Shown here: positions 1 to 5,429 of the stretch, one piece after another
How positions within the stretch are numbered: the first letter of the stretch is position 1
Layout: each line of letters opens with the position of its first letter
IMG/VR virus record: IMGVR_UViG_3300037070_008347
Location: 1-22,221 of that record
From: a virus
Strand: one strand, 5' to 3'
DNA: 22,221 bases
Position numbers and translations under genes: made by a program
Notes under the pieces: generated by a model
The model's database searches: none
Told to the model about the DNA's origin: nothing
The model's input: only the letters and a program-made list of their open reading frames with translations

Positions 1-35
1 GCGCGATGAACTAGCTGGGGCGTACTGCGCCAGGA

Positions 36-60
36 TTGTTCTCCGCGACAGATTGCATAT
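36..60 (+). promoter_or_regulatory. Candidate promoter for the HTH/integrase operon
   Basis: A TTGTTC hexamer at 36-41 and a GCATAT hexamer at 55-60 resemble -35 and -10 elements, but the 13-base spacing is too short for a standard sigma-70 promoter, so only the -10-like box carries weight. A start site about 7 bases after it would fall at the ATG at 67, which would fit a leaderless transcript. No Shine-Dalgarno sequence lies ahead of either candidate start of the next gene. Weak evidence. Confidence 0.25.
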
Positions 61-66
61 CCCACA

Positions 67-396
67 ATGATTTGTGTATCGTCATGGGCTATGGCGGCAA
101 CACAGGTGCGGATTCAGAATCGGGTACCCCAGTTCGACCTTCGCCATCGCCTCGGCCTCGCCCTGGAGAAGGAGCGAGTGAGCCGCAGCGAGATGGCAAA
201 GATCCTCGGCACCCATCCCAACACGATCAGGAACTACCTGGTTGGACGCACAGAACCTCCACGGGCGGTGCTGATCAGTTGGGCGTTGCGATGCGACGTG
301 CCCCTCGAGTGGCTCGTCAGCGGGAACCCGGATCCCCCGTCTACCATTTGGTATTCACATCGCCCCAGCGTGAGCATTCTGGAGGTGGCTGTCTGA
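67..396 (+). CDS. Cro/C1-type helix-turn-helix regulator (immunity repressor or Cro-like)
   Basis: Predicted DNA-binding regulator of 109 residues. The HTH spans about residues 38-60, including SEMAKILGTHPNTIRNYLVG, followed by RTEPPRAVLISWALRCDVPLEW, a C-terminal helix pattern common in actinophage immunity repressors and Cro proteins. It opens the left-arm operon that includes the integrase, so a role in the lysis/lysogeny choice is likely (inference). The start is uncertain: ATG at 67 could be leaderless, and an in-frame ATG at 91 (MAATQVRIQN) gives a 101-residue form with a more typical N-terminus. Neither has a ribosome binding site. The stop TGA shares its A with the ATG of the next gene. 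Whether it is repressor or Cro cannot be decided from this window. Confidence 0.8.
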   Translation: MICVSSWAMAATQVRIQNRVPQFDLRHRLGLALEKERVSRSEMAKILGTHPNTIRNYLVGRTEPPRAVLISWALRCDVPLEWLVSGNPDPPSTIWYSHRPSVSILEVAV

Positions 397-620
397 TGTT
401 CGATCCCGACTGGGACTCCAACGACCTGTTCCGACAGCTATGCGAGGAGCGGGCGTTGGCCGACGTGCTCAAACTCACGATCGACAAGGTCAACGAACTA
501 CTCACCGCCGAGCGGGCGTTGGCCGACGACCTCGCCAACGTACTCGACTACATCCTCCACGCCGAGAACGGCGAAGGCGAGCGGGTGTTGGCCCGCTGGC
601 GGGAAACGAGAGGCCGATGA
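396..620 (+). CDS. Small helical protein with an internal ERALAD repeat
   Basis: A 74-residue protein starting at the ATG that overlaps the previous stop (TGATG), with GGAGG at 381-385 ten bases upstream. The frame stays open further upstream, but that part shadows the HTH gene. It is predicted to be almost all alpha-helical and charged, probably coiled coil. The motif ERALAD occurs twice 21 residues apart, with a diverged third copy (ERVLAR) 23 residues later. The DNA of the first two copies is identical over 19 bases. No family is recognised. It is translationally coupled to its neighbours on both sides, so it is probably expressed with the regulator and integrase. Confidence 0.7.
   Translation: MFDPDWDSNDLFRQLCEERALADVLKLTIDKVNELLTAERALADDLANVLDYILHAENGEGERVLARWRETRGR
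447..595 (+). repeat. In-frame direct repeat, three copies
   Basis: GAGCGGGCGTTGGCCGACG occurs identically at 447-465 and 510-528. A diverged copy begins at 579 (GAGCGGGTGTTGGCCCG, to 595). The spacings are 63 and 69 bases, whole codons, so the repeats encode ERALAD, ERALAD and ERVLAR within the small helical protein. Confidence 0.8.
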
Positions 621-793
621 GCGACGAAGACGTACTGACACTCGGGCGACTGCTCTACCGCATCATGTGCAGCGAGGACTTCGGTTACATCGGACCGCCG
701 ACACCTCGGGCCAGATACCTGACGCTCGACGGCACGATCAGAGACCTCACCGACGACGAGGTCGACGCAATCGATCGGATTCCTCTGCCGTGA
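617..793 (+). CDS. Small acidic hypothetical protein
   Basis: A 58-residue protein whose ATG overlaps the previous stop (ATGA at 617-620), a coupling arrangement used throughout this window. It is acidic, with predicted N-terminal helix MSDEDVLTLGRLLYRI and a C-terminal DLTDDEVDAIDRIPLP segment. No catalytic motif or known family is recognised. It lies between the helical protein and the integrase with an 18-base gap to the integrase start. A directionality factor would be conceivable from position and size, but the protein is acidic and has no clear HTH, so I do not assign that role. Confidence 0.65.
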   Translation: MSDEDVLTLGRLLYRIMCSEDFGYIGPPTPRARYLTLDGTIRDLTDDEVDAIDRIPLP

Positions 794-811
794 GGTGCCG
801 ATAACACCGGC

Positions 812-1591
812 ATGCCCATCAACGGATTCCTTGCCCATCAACGCATCATCGGCCGTGCCCGGCGCACCATCGAACGTCGGGCCTGGTCGCTCGGCTTGTG
901 GGTCGAACACCTCGACGGGGCGACACCGACAGTCGAACACCTCGAAACGTTCCTAGCCCGCTTCCCCGCCCCACAGTCCCGCTACTCGATTCGTTGCGAC
1001 ATCCACCAGCTCTACCGCTGGCTGCGACGCAGCTACCCCGACATGATCGACCCGACCGAACAGATCGACCCGATCACGGTGCCGCGGCGGGCGGCGTCAC
1101 CGATCCACACAGACGACGTCCGCCGCCTGCTCGCCGAGTTGGACGGGGCTGACCGTCTCATCGTCCTGCTGGCCGCTCACGCCGGCCTACGGGTGTCGGA
1201 GATCGCCCGTATCCGGGGCGAAGACGTCGACCTCGAGCGACGCTGGCTGACAGTGTTGGGTAAGGGCGGCCATCTCGACGTCGTGCCGATCTCGGCGACG
1301 TTGGCCGCCGAGCTGGCCCGTCATCCCCGGCAGGGTCGTCTGTTCACGTTCCGCAACGGGCAGGCTGTGTCGGCCCGCATCCGTCGCCTGTTCCGTGCCC
1401 ATGGGGTCGTCGGTCGGCCGCATGATCTGCGGCATTCGTTCGGGACTGAGGCGGCTGAGGTGTGTAACGGCAACGTCGTCAAGGTTCAACAGTTGATGCG
1501 GCACGCCGAGGTGGCGACGACGATGCGCTATGTGCGTCCCAGCGGTGAGCTGCACAGCGTTGTCGACCGGCTTTACGGAGACGCAGCCTGA
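812..1591 (+). CDS. int: Tyrosine recombinase/integrase
   Basis: A 259-residue site-specific recombinase that would insert the phage genome into the host chromosome by attP x attB recombination. The N-terminal 90 residues are a short SAM-like core-binding domain. The catalytic domain carries the full set: Arg127 in HAGLRVSEIARIRG, Lys151 in LGKGGHLDVVP, His204 and Arg207 in PHDLRHSFG, His231 in LMRHAEVATTMRY and the nucleophile Tyr240. It lacks a separate arm-type N-terminal domain, so it is XerC/D-sized, shorter than typical lambda-like phage integrases. The C-terminus is YGDAA; the terminal Ala-Ala resembles ClpXP degrons (speculative). ATG at 812 is used. No attP core can be identified without the host sequence. 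Confidence 0.95.
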   Translation: MPINGFLAHQRIIGRARRTIERRAWSLGLWVEHLDGATPTVEHLETFLARFPAPQSRYSIRCDIHQLYRWLRRSYPDMIDPTEQIDPITVPRRAASPIHTDDVRRLLAELDGADRLIVLLAAHAGLRVSEIARIRGEDVDLERRWLTVLGKGGHLDVVPISATLAAELARHPRQGRLFTFRNGQAVSARIRRLFRAHGVVGRPHDLRHSFGTEAAEVCNGNVVKVQQLMRHAEVATTMRYVRPSGELHSVVDRLYGDAA

Positions 1592-1602
1592 CACCCGTCC
1601 GG

Positions 1603-1608
1603 TATGAT
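1603..1608 (+). promoter_or_regulatory. Candidate -10 box ahead of the membrane protein gene
   Basis: TATGAT at 1603-1608 matches five of six positions of the sigma-70 -10 consensus and lies in the only gap of the left arm. No convincing -35 hexamer is seen 16-18 bases upstream. Transcription from here would run through the hairpin at 1613-1644 into the gene at 1672. Confidence 0.3.
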
Positions 1609-1612
1609 CGGT

Positions 1613-1644
1613 GGCCCGCACCGCCACAAGTAACGGTGCGGGCC
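1613..1644 (+). promoter_or_regulatory. Perfect 11-bp inverted repeat between int and the membrane protein gene
   Basis: GGCCCGCACCG (1613-1623) is the exact reverse complement of CGGTGCGGGCC (1634-1644) with the 10-base loop CCACAAGTAA. It lies 22 bases after the integrase stop and ends 28 bases before the next ATG. No T-run follows, so it is a weak fit for an intrinsic terminator. It could also be an operator, an RNA processing/attenuation structure, or part of an integrase binding region. Confidence 0.6.
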
Positions 1645-1671
1645 AGCCCACACGAACGTAGGAGGTTCGCA

Positions 1672-1944
1672 ATGAGCAAAGTCCAAAGTACCCCGCTGGC
1701 ACCGCCGGCAACGGCGCCGCCGCAAGAGCACGTGTCCCGGCTTGACGAGCAGGGTGGCGGTGTGACCATCATCGTGTTCCTGATGGGCATCGTCGCCTGG
1801 GGTTTCGCGTTGGTCGCGATCACCACCGCTGACGAGGCACGTGTCCCGGCGCAGAACTATGCGTTGGGGATCGCTGCGACGATCGTCGGGGCGACGTTGA
1901 TCCTGGCCGCGACGATCTACGACAGCAGGCGGCGGGATGACTGA
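1672..1944 (+). CDS. Small two-TM membrane protein
   Basis: A 90-residue protein starting at ATG 1672, chosen because AGGAGG lies at 1660-1665 six bases upstream. A GTG at 1636 in the same frame is rejected. The N-terminal 25 residues are Pro/Ala/Gln-rich and soluble. TM1 is about residues 30-50 (VTIIVFLMGIVAWGFALVAI) and TM2 about 62-82 (ALGIAATIVGATLILAATIY), ending in a basic/acidic DSRRRDD tail. It could be a holin, a superinfection-exclusion protein or another lysogeny-associated membrane protein. It is on the integrase strand, away from the endolysin, which argues mildly against a holin. Its last codons overlap the next gene by 8 bases. Confidence 0.8.
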   Translation: MSKVQSTPLAPPATAPPQEHVSRLDEQGGGVTIIVFLMGIVAWGFALVAITTADEARVPAQNYALGIAATIVGATLILAATIYDSRRRDD

Positions 1945-2104
1945 CGAGGAGCGTGATGCGACGATCAACACGTTGGTCGATGCGATTGCCGCGACGAACC
2001 GTAACGTCAACTTGTTGACGGCCGACGTTGCCGGTCTGACCAGGGTGATGCGTCTACATCTGGTGCAGGATCACGGCTACGAGGATCCCGACGACGAGGA
2101 GTGA
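1937..2104 (+). CDS. Small acidic hypothetical protein
   Basis: A 55-residue frame beginning MTDEERDATINTLVDAIAAT at ATG 1937, overlapping the end of the membrane-protein gene by 8 bases, and ending at TGA 2102-2104. The predicted structure is one long amphipathic helix (residues 3-45) followed by an acidic tail, DPDDEE. The GAGGAG-like purine run just upstream is within the previous coding region. No family is recognised. Its 3' end overlaps the end of the convergent minus-strand membrane-protein gene by 28 bases. Small phage genes transcribed right after a membrane gene often act with it, but nothing here proves that. Confidence 0.6.
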   Translation: MTDEERDATINTLVDAIAATNRNVNLLTADVAGLTRVMRLHLVQDHGYEDPDDEE

Positions 2105-2280
2105 TCGTCGTCGTCGCTGCGGTCTCGGCCGAACGTCGCGGCGATCTGGTCCCAGGAGATGACCCCCATCAGCAGCAGCGACGAGACGGTGATGCCGATC
2201 TGTACGGCGTCGACGGTCAGGCTGTAGATGAGCAGGTATACGCCGATAACGAACATCGCGGCTCGACGAATCCAGCTCAC
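2077..2280 (-). CDS. Small two-TM membrane protein, holin candidate
   Basis: A 67-residue protein with a GTG start at 2280, three bases after the stop of the upstream peptide gene. Two hydrophobic helices, about residues 6-26 (RAAMFVIGVYLLIYSLTVDA) and 29-47 (TVSSLLLMGVISWDQIA), are followed by a very hydrophilic tail rich in Asp and Ser. Two TM segments with a charged C-terminal tail fit a class II holin. It is the last gene of the late train, immediately after two other tiny membrane proteins. The C-terminal codons overlap antisense with the last codons of the plus-strand gene ending at 2104. The function is inferred from topology and position only. Confidence 0.65.
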   Translation of the reverse strand: MSWIRRAAMFVIGVYLLIYSLTVDAVQIGITVSSLLLMGVISWDQIAATFGRDRSDDDDHSSSSGSS

Positions 2281-2283
2281 GGC

Positions 2284-2355
2284 CTACAGCAACCAGATCA
2301 ACAAGAGGATCACGGCGATGATCAGGGCGACGACGGCGATCGTGCGGGTCTGCAT
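2284..2355 (-). CDS. Tiny single-TM peptide
   Basis: A 23-residue frame, MQTRTIAVVALIIAVILLLI plus WLL: a short basic N-terminus followed by one continuous hydrophobic helix. ATG at 2355 comes one base after the stop of the 63-residue membrane gene (TGACATG), which fits the coupled layout of this train. The same frame is open upstream to 2529, but the extra part is a Ser/Pro-rich shadow of the neighbouring gene. It may be an accessory lysis peptide or a holin/antiholin partner. No Shine-Dalgarno is seen, and at this size chance cannot be excluded. Confidence 0.45.
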   Translation of the reverse strand: MQTRTIAVVALIIAVILLLIWLL

Positions 2356-2356
2356 G

Positions 2357-2548
2357 TCACAGAACCAACCAACCCAACGCGGCGCTGGCGACGGCGGCCG
2401 AGAGGAGCCAGCCGGCGTGGCCGGCTGAGGTGGGGCGGTAGTGGGCGAGTGCGGAGATGATGGCGAGGATGACGGCGATGAGGAAACACACATCCGCCAA
2501 GTTGGCGTTGCCGGACCAGATGCCGTCATCGACTGCGAGCATGTTCAT
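2357..2548 (-). CDS. Small two-TM membrane protein, holin candidate
   Basis: A 63-residue protein starting MNMLAVDDGIWSGNANLADV. ATG 2548 overlaps the stop of the winged-helix gene (ATGA), which decides the start over the upstream in-frame codon at 2602. A second in-frame ATG lies at 2542. TM1 covers about residues 19-36 (DVCFLIAVILAIISALAH) and TM2 about 44-62 (AGWLLSAAVASAALGWLVL). The pattern of a short polar N-terminus, two TMs and a small loop is frequent among small actinophage membrane proteins annotated as putative holins. Together with the two downstream peptides it forms a likely lysis cluster, although the endolysin gene lies about 6 kb upstream in the same train. Confidence 0.7.
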   Translation of the reverse strand: MNMLAVDDGIWSGNANLADVCFLIAVILAIISALAHYRPTSAGHAGWLLSAAVASAALGWLVL

Positions 2549-2787
2549 GGTTGCGGGAATCTTTCTTTGAAGGTTTGGAACGGGTCGGGTGCCGGCGGCC
2601 ACGGGCCACGGGACTGCCAGCGGACCGGGTGCTCGCCGAGGCGGTCGGCGCGGCCTTCGTCGGCGAGCTCGTGCAACGCCGTGGCGATGGTGGTGGTGTC
2701 GGCTCCGACCATGCCGGCGAGTTGGTGGACGGTGAGCAGTCGGTGCTCTCGGCGCAGCACGGCGTCGACGGCTTCGGTCAGCGTCAT
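2545..2787 (-). CDS. Winged-helix/HTH small protein
   Basis: An 80-residue protein. Residues 1-55 read as a winged-helix fold: MTLTEAVDAVLRREHRLLTV, then HQLAGMVGADTTTIATALHE as the helix-turn-helix, then LADEGRADRLGEHPVRWQ as the wing. The C-terminal 25 residues are Pro/Trp-rich (RGPWPPAPDPFQTFKERF) and probably flexible. It may bind DNA and regulate late or lysis expression, but small winged-helix proteins in phage tail/lysis regions have no settled role. Starts and stops overlap both neighbours by ATGA, so it is co-translated with the 86-residue gene before it and the membrane protein after it. Confidence 0.65.
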   Translation of the reverse strand: MTLTEAVDAVLRREHRLLTVHQLAGMVGADTTTIATALHELADEGRADRLGEHPVRWQSRGPWPPAPDPFQTFKERFPQP

Positions 2788-3044
2788 GGCACCTTCACGC
2801 TGTATGAACGCGTCTTGAGGGGGACTTCGAGGTTGTCGCCGTTGAATTGGAGGATGTCGAGGGTGACCATCGTTGGGCCGATGTGTGCAGCGGTGACGTC
2901 CTTGGGTGTGAAGTTGAGTGCCTCGATGGCCCGAATGAGGCGAACGAGCGTGATCTCGTCGAGAGATTCCTGGGTGTGAATCTCGCCCCAGACGCTCGGG
3001 TAGCGGTAGGCGCCGCCGCCGTGGATGGTGCGAGTCGCGTTCAT
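2784..3044 (-). CDS. Hypothetical protein, possible tail/fibre accessory
   Basis: An 86-residue protein starting MNATRTIHGGGAYRYPSVWG at ATG 3044, overlapping the preceding LamG-like gene's stop by ATGA. It has a predicted mixed alpha/beta fold: a central helix around residues 27-46 (SLDEITLVRLIRAIEALNFT) and beta strands in the C-terminal half, including MVTLDILQFNG. No signal peptide, membrane helix or catalytic motif is seen. Its position directly after the adhesin genes suggests a fibre-associated or assembly role, but this is only context. No family is recognised. Confidence 0.6.
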   Translation of the reverse strand: MNATRTIHGGGAYRYPSVWGEIHTQESLDEITLVRLIRAIEALNFTPKDVTAAHIGPTMVTLDILQFNGDNLEVPLKTRSYSVKVP

Positions 3045-3778
3045 GGGACGACGATCGGGACGGTGCCCTTGTAGGCGGCGACGACAGGTTCGGCTCCGAC
3101 GTTTAGGGCGACGACCGGGTCGAAGCTGCCGGCGACACGGATGCCAGGGTCAGGGGGTAGGAGTTCGGTCATCGTGTAGTCGTCCCAGATGACAGTGGTG
3201 CCGCCGGTCGTGCCGTTGTACAGGCCGACGTACATCCGGCCGGCCGACAGATACGTCGAGTCGAGCACGTCGATGTCCCACGTCGACGGTTCCGGGTCGC
3301 CGTCGGGCCACCACTTGAGGCGGTGCCGGTCCTGTTTGACGCGTAGCCGCCACTGGTAGGCGGCGCCGTCTTGGATGGCGGCGGCGTGGATGTAGGCGAT
3401 CGCGTCGTGGGATGGGAGTTTGCCGATTCCGAAGTTGCCGGCCGTGTGTTCGATCTGGATTTCGTAGCCGATCGACGGGACACCGCTGGTGATGTTGTTG
3501 CCGATGCGGTAGCCGATCGCCGAGAAGTCATGCTCGCCGAGGTCGGGGCGTTGCAGCTTGAACGTCAGGTCGAACCCGGTGACTTCGGGGACCGTGAACG
3601 CGGCGATGAACGTGCCGCCGTCGGCGGCGACCATCTGGCCGGCGTTGGCTTGGATCGTCGGCTGCGGTGACGGGGCGCCCAGGACGAACAGTTCGCGGAT
3701 CGTCGGCCAGACAGTCGGGTTCCACGGGTCGCCGTTGGTGTCGGTGAACGTGTCGGAGATGACGATCGGGTCGGTCAC
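3041..3778 (-). CDS. LamG/concanavalin-like beta-sandwich fibre protein
   Basis: A 245-residue protein. I choose GTG at 3778, beginning VTDPIVISDTFTDTNGDPWN, because it overlaps the previous stop by GTGA. The same frame is open up to 4066, but that part is an Arg-rich shadow of the beta-helix gene. The body shows the alternating strands of a LamG or DUF1080-like jelly roll, with typical elements FIAAFTVPEVTGFDLTFKLQ, YEIQIEHTAGNFGIGK, QWRLRVKQDRHRLKWWPDG, SAGRMYVGLYNG and VIWDDYTM. A C-terminal strand region (residues about 205-245) follows. Such domains bind glycans or other surface ligands in phage tails. It is probably a virion adhesin at the tail tip, the last of the fibre genes. Confidence 0.7.
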   Translation of the reverse strand: MTDPIVISDTFTDTNGDPWNPTVWPTIRELFVLGAPSPQPTIQANAGQMVAADGGTFIAAFTVPEVTGFDLTFKLQRPDLGEHDFSAIGYRIGNNITSGVPSIGYEIQIEHTAGNFGIGKLPSHDAIAYIHAAAIQDGAAYQWRLRVKQDRHRLKWWPDGDPEPSTWDIDVLDSTYLSAGRMYVGLYNGTTGGTTVIWDDYTMTELLPPDPGIRVAGSFDPVVALNVGAEPVVAAYKGTVPIVVP

Positions 3779-4761
3779 GGCGGGTCCAACGGGTCGAGAC
3801 CGTTCCATCCTTGCGGGATGGTGCCGGTGATCGTGGTCGGCTGGCCGTCTTCGTCGAGCACGGCTGTGTGGACGTTGGACCACGTCGTCGTGATGTCCCA
3901 GATGTCGGAGCCGAACGTCAACGGGCCGATGATCCATGAGTCGTCTTCGAAGTAGAGGTTTCGGATGTCGCCGCCGACGTAGTAATAGAAGCAGTAGCCG
4001 GCGCCGCCCAAGATGAGGCCGTCGATGTCGAACGGTCGGCCATGACCGGCACCGGAGATCATGCATGACGTGCCGGCACAGTCACCGGCCTGGTCGATCG
4101 AACGGATCCGTGAGTTGCGGATGCGGCACGGGACGCCGCCGCCGGGGAGGCCGGAGTCGGAGCATTGCCAGCCGTCGCCGTGGTAGTCGAAGTCGCATGG
4201 CGTCGGCCCAGTGATGCGCACATAGGAGTCGTAGATGCGGACGGTGTAGCCGAGCGGGTCGTCGGGGTCTAACAGGTCGGCGCCGACTTGGAGTGAGCCG
4301 CCGGTGCGGACGCCTTCGTTGACGTCGAGGATGCTCGAGCGGCGCATCGTGAATCCGGCCTCGCCGATCGCAGACGAGTTGACGATGCCGACACCGGGCG
4401 GGGTGTAACGAATCGTCGAGTCTTCGAACAGCATGCCGTTGGCGATGTGGTTGGCGTATTCGTTGAACACGTAGGCGCCGACGACTTCGCAGCGTCTGAA
4501 CGTGACGTGTGGGGCGCGGACGATGACTCCGGTGTCGACCCAACGGACGTCTTCGTAGACGGCGCCTTCCTCGAAGATGTACATGTACTGCTCGGGTTCC
4601 GAGATGACCTCGGACGGTTCCCAACCTGGGATGGCGTCGACGCCGACGGTGGTGTCGGTGGGGAACCCGAGCAGCGGTGTCACGGTCCCGGTCAACCCGT
4701 CGGCCCAGCCGCCGGCAACCCGGTACTGGACCTTGGGGCTCTCGATGTAGGTGGGGCTCAT
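3775..4761 (-). CDS. Right-handed beta-helix fibre/tailspike-like protein
   Basis: A 328-residue protein starting MSPTYIESPKVQYRVAGGW at ATG 4761, which overlaps the preceding gene's stop by ATGA; the longer frame to 4836 is rejected. Repeated short strand-turn units fit a pectate-lyase-type beta-helix: VIVRAPHVTFRRCEVVGAYV, GMLFEDSTIRYT, AGFTMRRSSILDV, YTVRIYDSYVRITG, PCRIRNSRIRSI and IDGLILGGAGYCF. It has six or so cysteines in the second half (CDFDYHGDGWQC, GVPCR, AGDCAGTSC), unusual for its neighbours. Phage beta-helix proteins often bind or degrade surface polysaccharide. No catalytic pair can be assigned here, so an adhesin or spike is the safe reading. Confidence 0.7.
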   Translation of the reverse strand: MSPTYIESPKVQYRVAGGWADGLTGTVTPLLGFPTDTTVGVDAIPGWEPSEVISEPEQYMYIFEEGAVYEDVRWVDTGVIVRAPHVTFRRCEVVGAYVFNEYANHIANGMLFEDSTIRYTPPGVGIVNSSAIGEAGFTMRRSSILDVNEGVRTGGSLQVGADLLDPDDPLGYTVRIYDSYVRITGPTPCDFDYHGDGWQCSDSGLPGGGVPCRIRNSRIRSIDQAGDCAGTSCMISGAGHGRPFDIDGLILGGAGYCFYYYVGGDIRNLYFEDDSWIIGPLTFGSDIWDITTTWSNVHTAVLDEDGQPTTITGTIPQGWNGLDPLDPP

Positions 4762-5420
4762 GGTGCGATCACGAAGTAGACGACCGAGCTGTCGGGGGTT
4801 TCGATCGCGTCGTATTCGGTTGTCGTCCCTTGCCACAGTCCGGTGACCCCGTTGAGTCCTGTCACCACATCGGGGGTGGAGCGCAGGACGAGGTCGCCGA
4901 CGACGGCGCCGATCGGGTTGGGCAGGTCGAACGGGTCGGGTATCCAGAAGACGACGTCCGAGTCGGGGCGGGTGTCGGCTTCGTCGGTGTAGGTGAACAC
5001 GGCGACGGTGGTCGCACCCCCGGCCACACCGGGCGGTCCCGGCGGGCCGGGGGGACCCGGCACCGGGACAACGACGGTGTCGGACGGTTCAACGGTCGGT
5101 GACAGGTCAGTCCAGTCCCACGGCCCCGGGGCGGGTAGCGAGATGGTGACGACTTCACGTATCCCGGTGCGGGTCACCCTGTACACCAACGGGCCGTCGA
5201 CGTTGGCGGTTAGTTCCGGGTCGTCGGTGGCCCTGAGGTGGACGGTGAACGCCCCGGCGAGGACGGGGACGGAGACGGGGCCGGGGACGATCGTCTCAGG
5301 GATCGACGTGTCGGGGACGTTGCCGGGGACGAGCTCGAACGTGATGCGGCCACCCGCCAACGCCGGGGATTCGTCAGGGTTGGCGAACCGGCCTGTCAGT
5401 GTGACGAGTGTGGCGACCAT
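4758..5420 (-). CDS. Fibre protein with anchor domain and short collagen-like stalk
   Basis: A 220-residue protein. Residues 1-100 are a beta-rich domain (MVATLVTLTGRFANPDESPA, later LAGAFTVHLRATDD) that resembles the N-terminus of the large collagen-like fibre encoded at 6792-8747, indicating a shared anchor domain. Residues 122-135 are a Gly-X-Y collagen segment (GPPGPPGPPGVAGG). Residues 138-220 form a compact C-terminal domain starting TTVAVFTYTDEADT, with a WIPDPFDLP segment, ending SSVVYFVIAP. A short triple-helical stalk implies trimerisation. It starts 9 bases after the preceding gene, with AAAGGGATG-like purines just before ATG 5420. Likely a tail-tip fibre or fibre adaptor. Confidence 0.7.
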   Translation of the reverse strand: MVATLVTLTGRFANPDESPALAGGRITFELVPGNVPDTSIPETIVPGPVSVPVLAGAFTVHLRATDDPELTANVDGPLVYRVTRTGIREVVTISLPAPGPWDWTDLSPTVEPSDTVVVPVPGPPGPPGPPGVAGGATTVAVFTYTDEADTRPDSDVVFWIPDPFDLPNPIGAVVGDLVLRSTPDVVTGLNGVTGLWQGTTTEYDAIETPDSSVVYFVIAP

Positions 5421-5429
5421 GACATCCCT

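Noticed and set aside
36-395. Upstream extension of the small helical gene to position 36
   Set aside because: It overlaps the HTH regulator in another frame and has Pro/Arg-rich shadow composition; ATG 396 has GGAGG and a TGATG overlap.
3779-4066. N-terminal extension of the LamG-like protein
   Set aside because: The stretch is Arg/His/Leu repeats read out of frame from the beta-helix gene; GTG 3778 gives the GTGA overlap.
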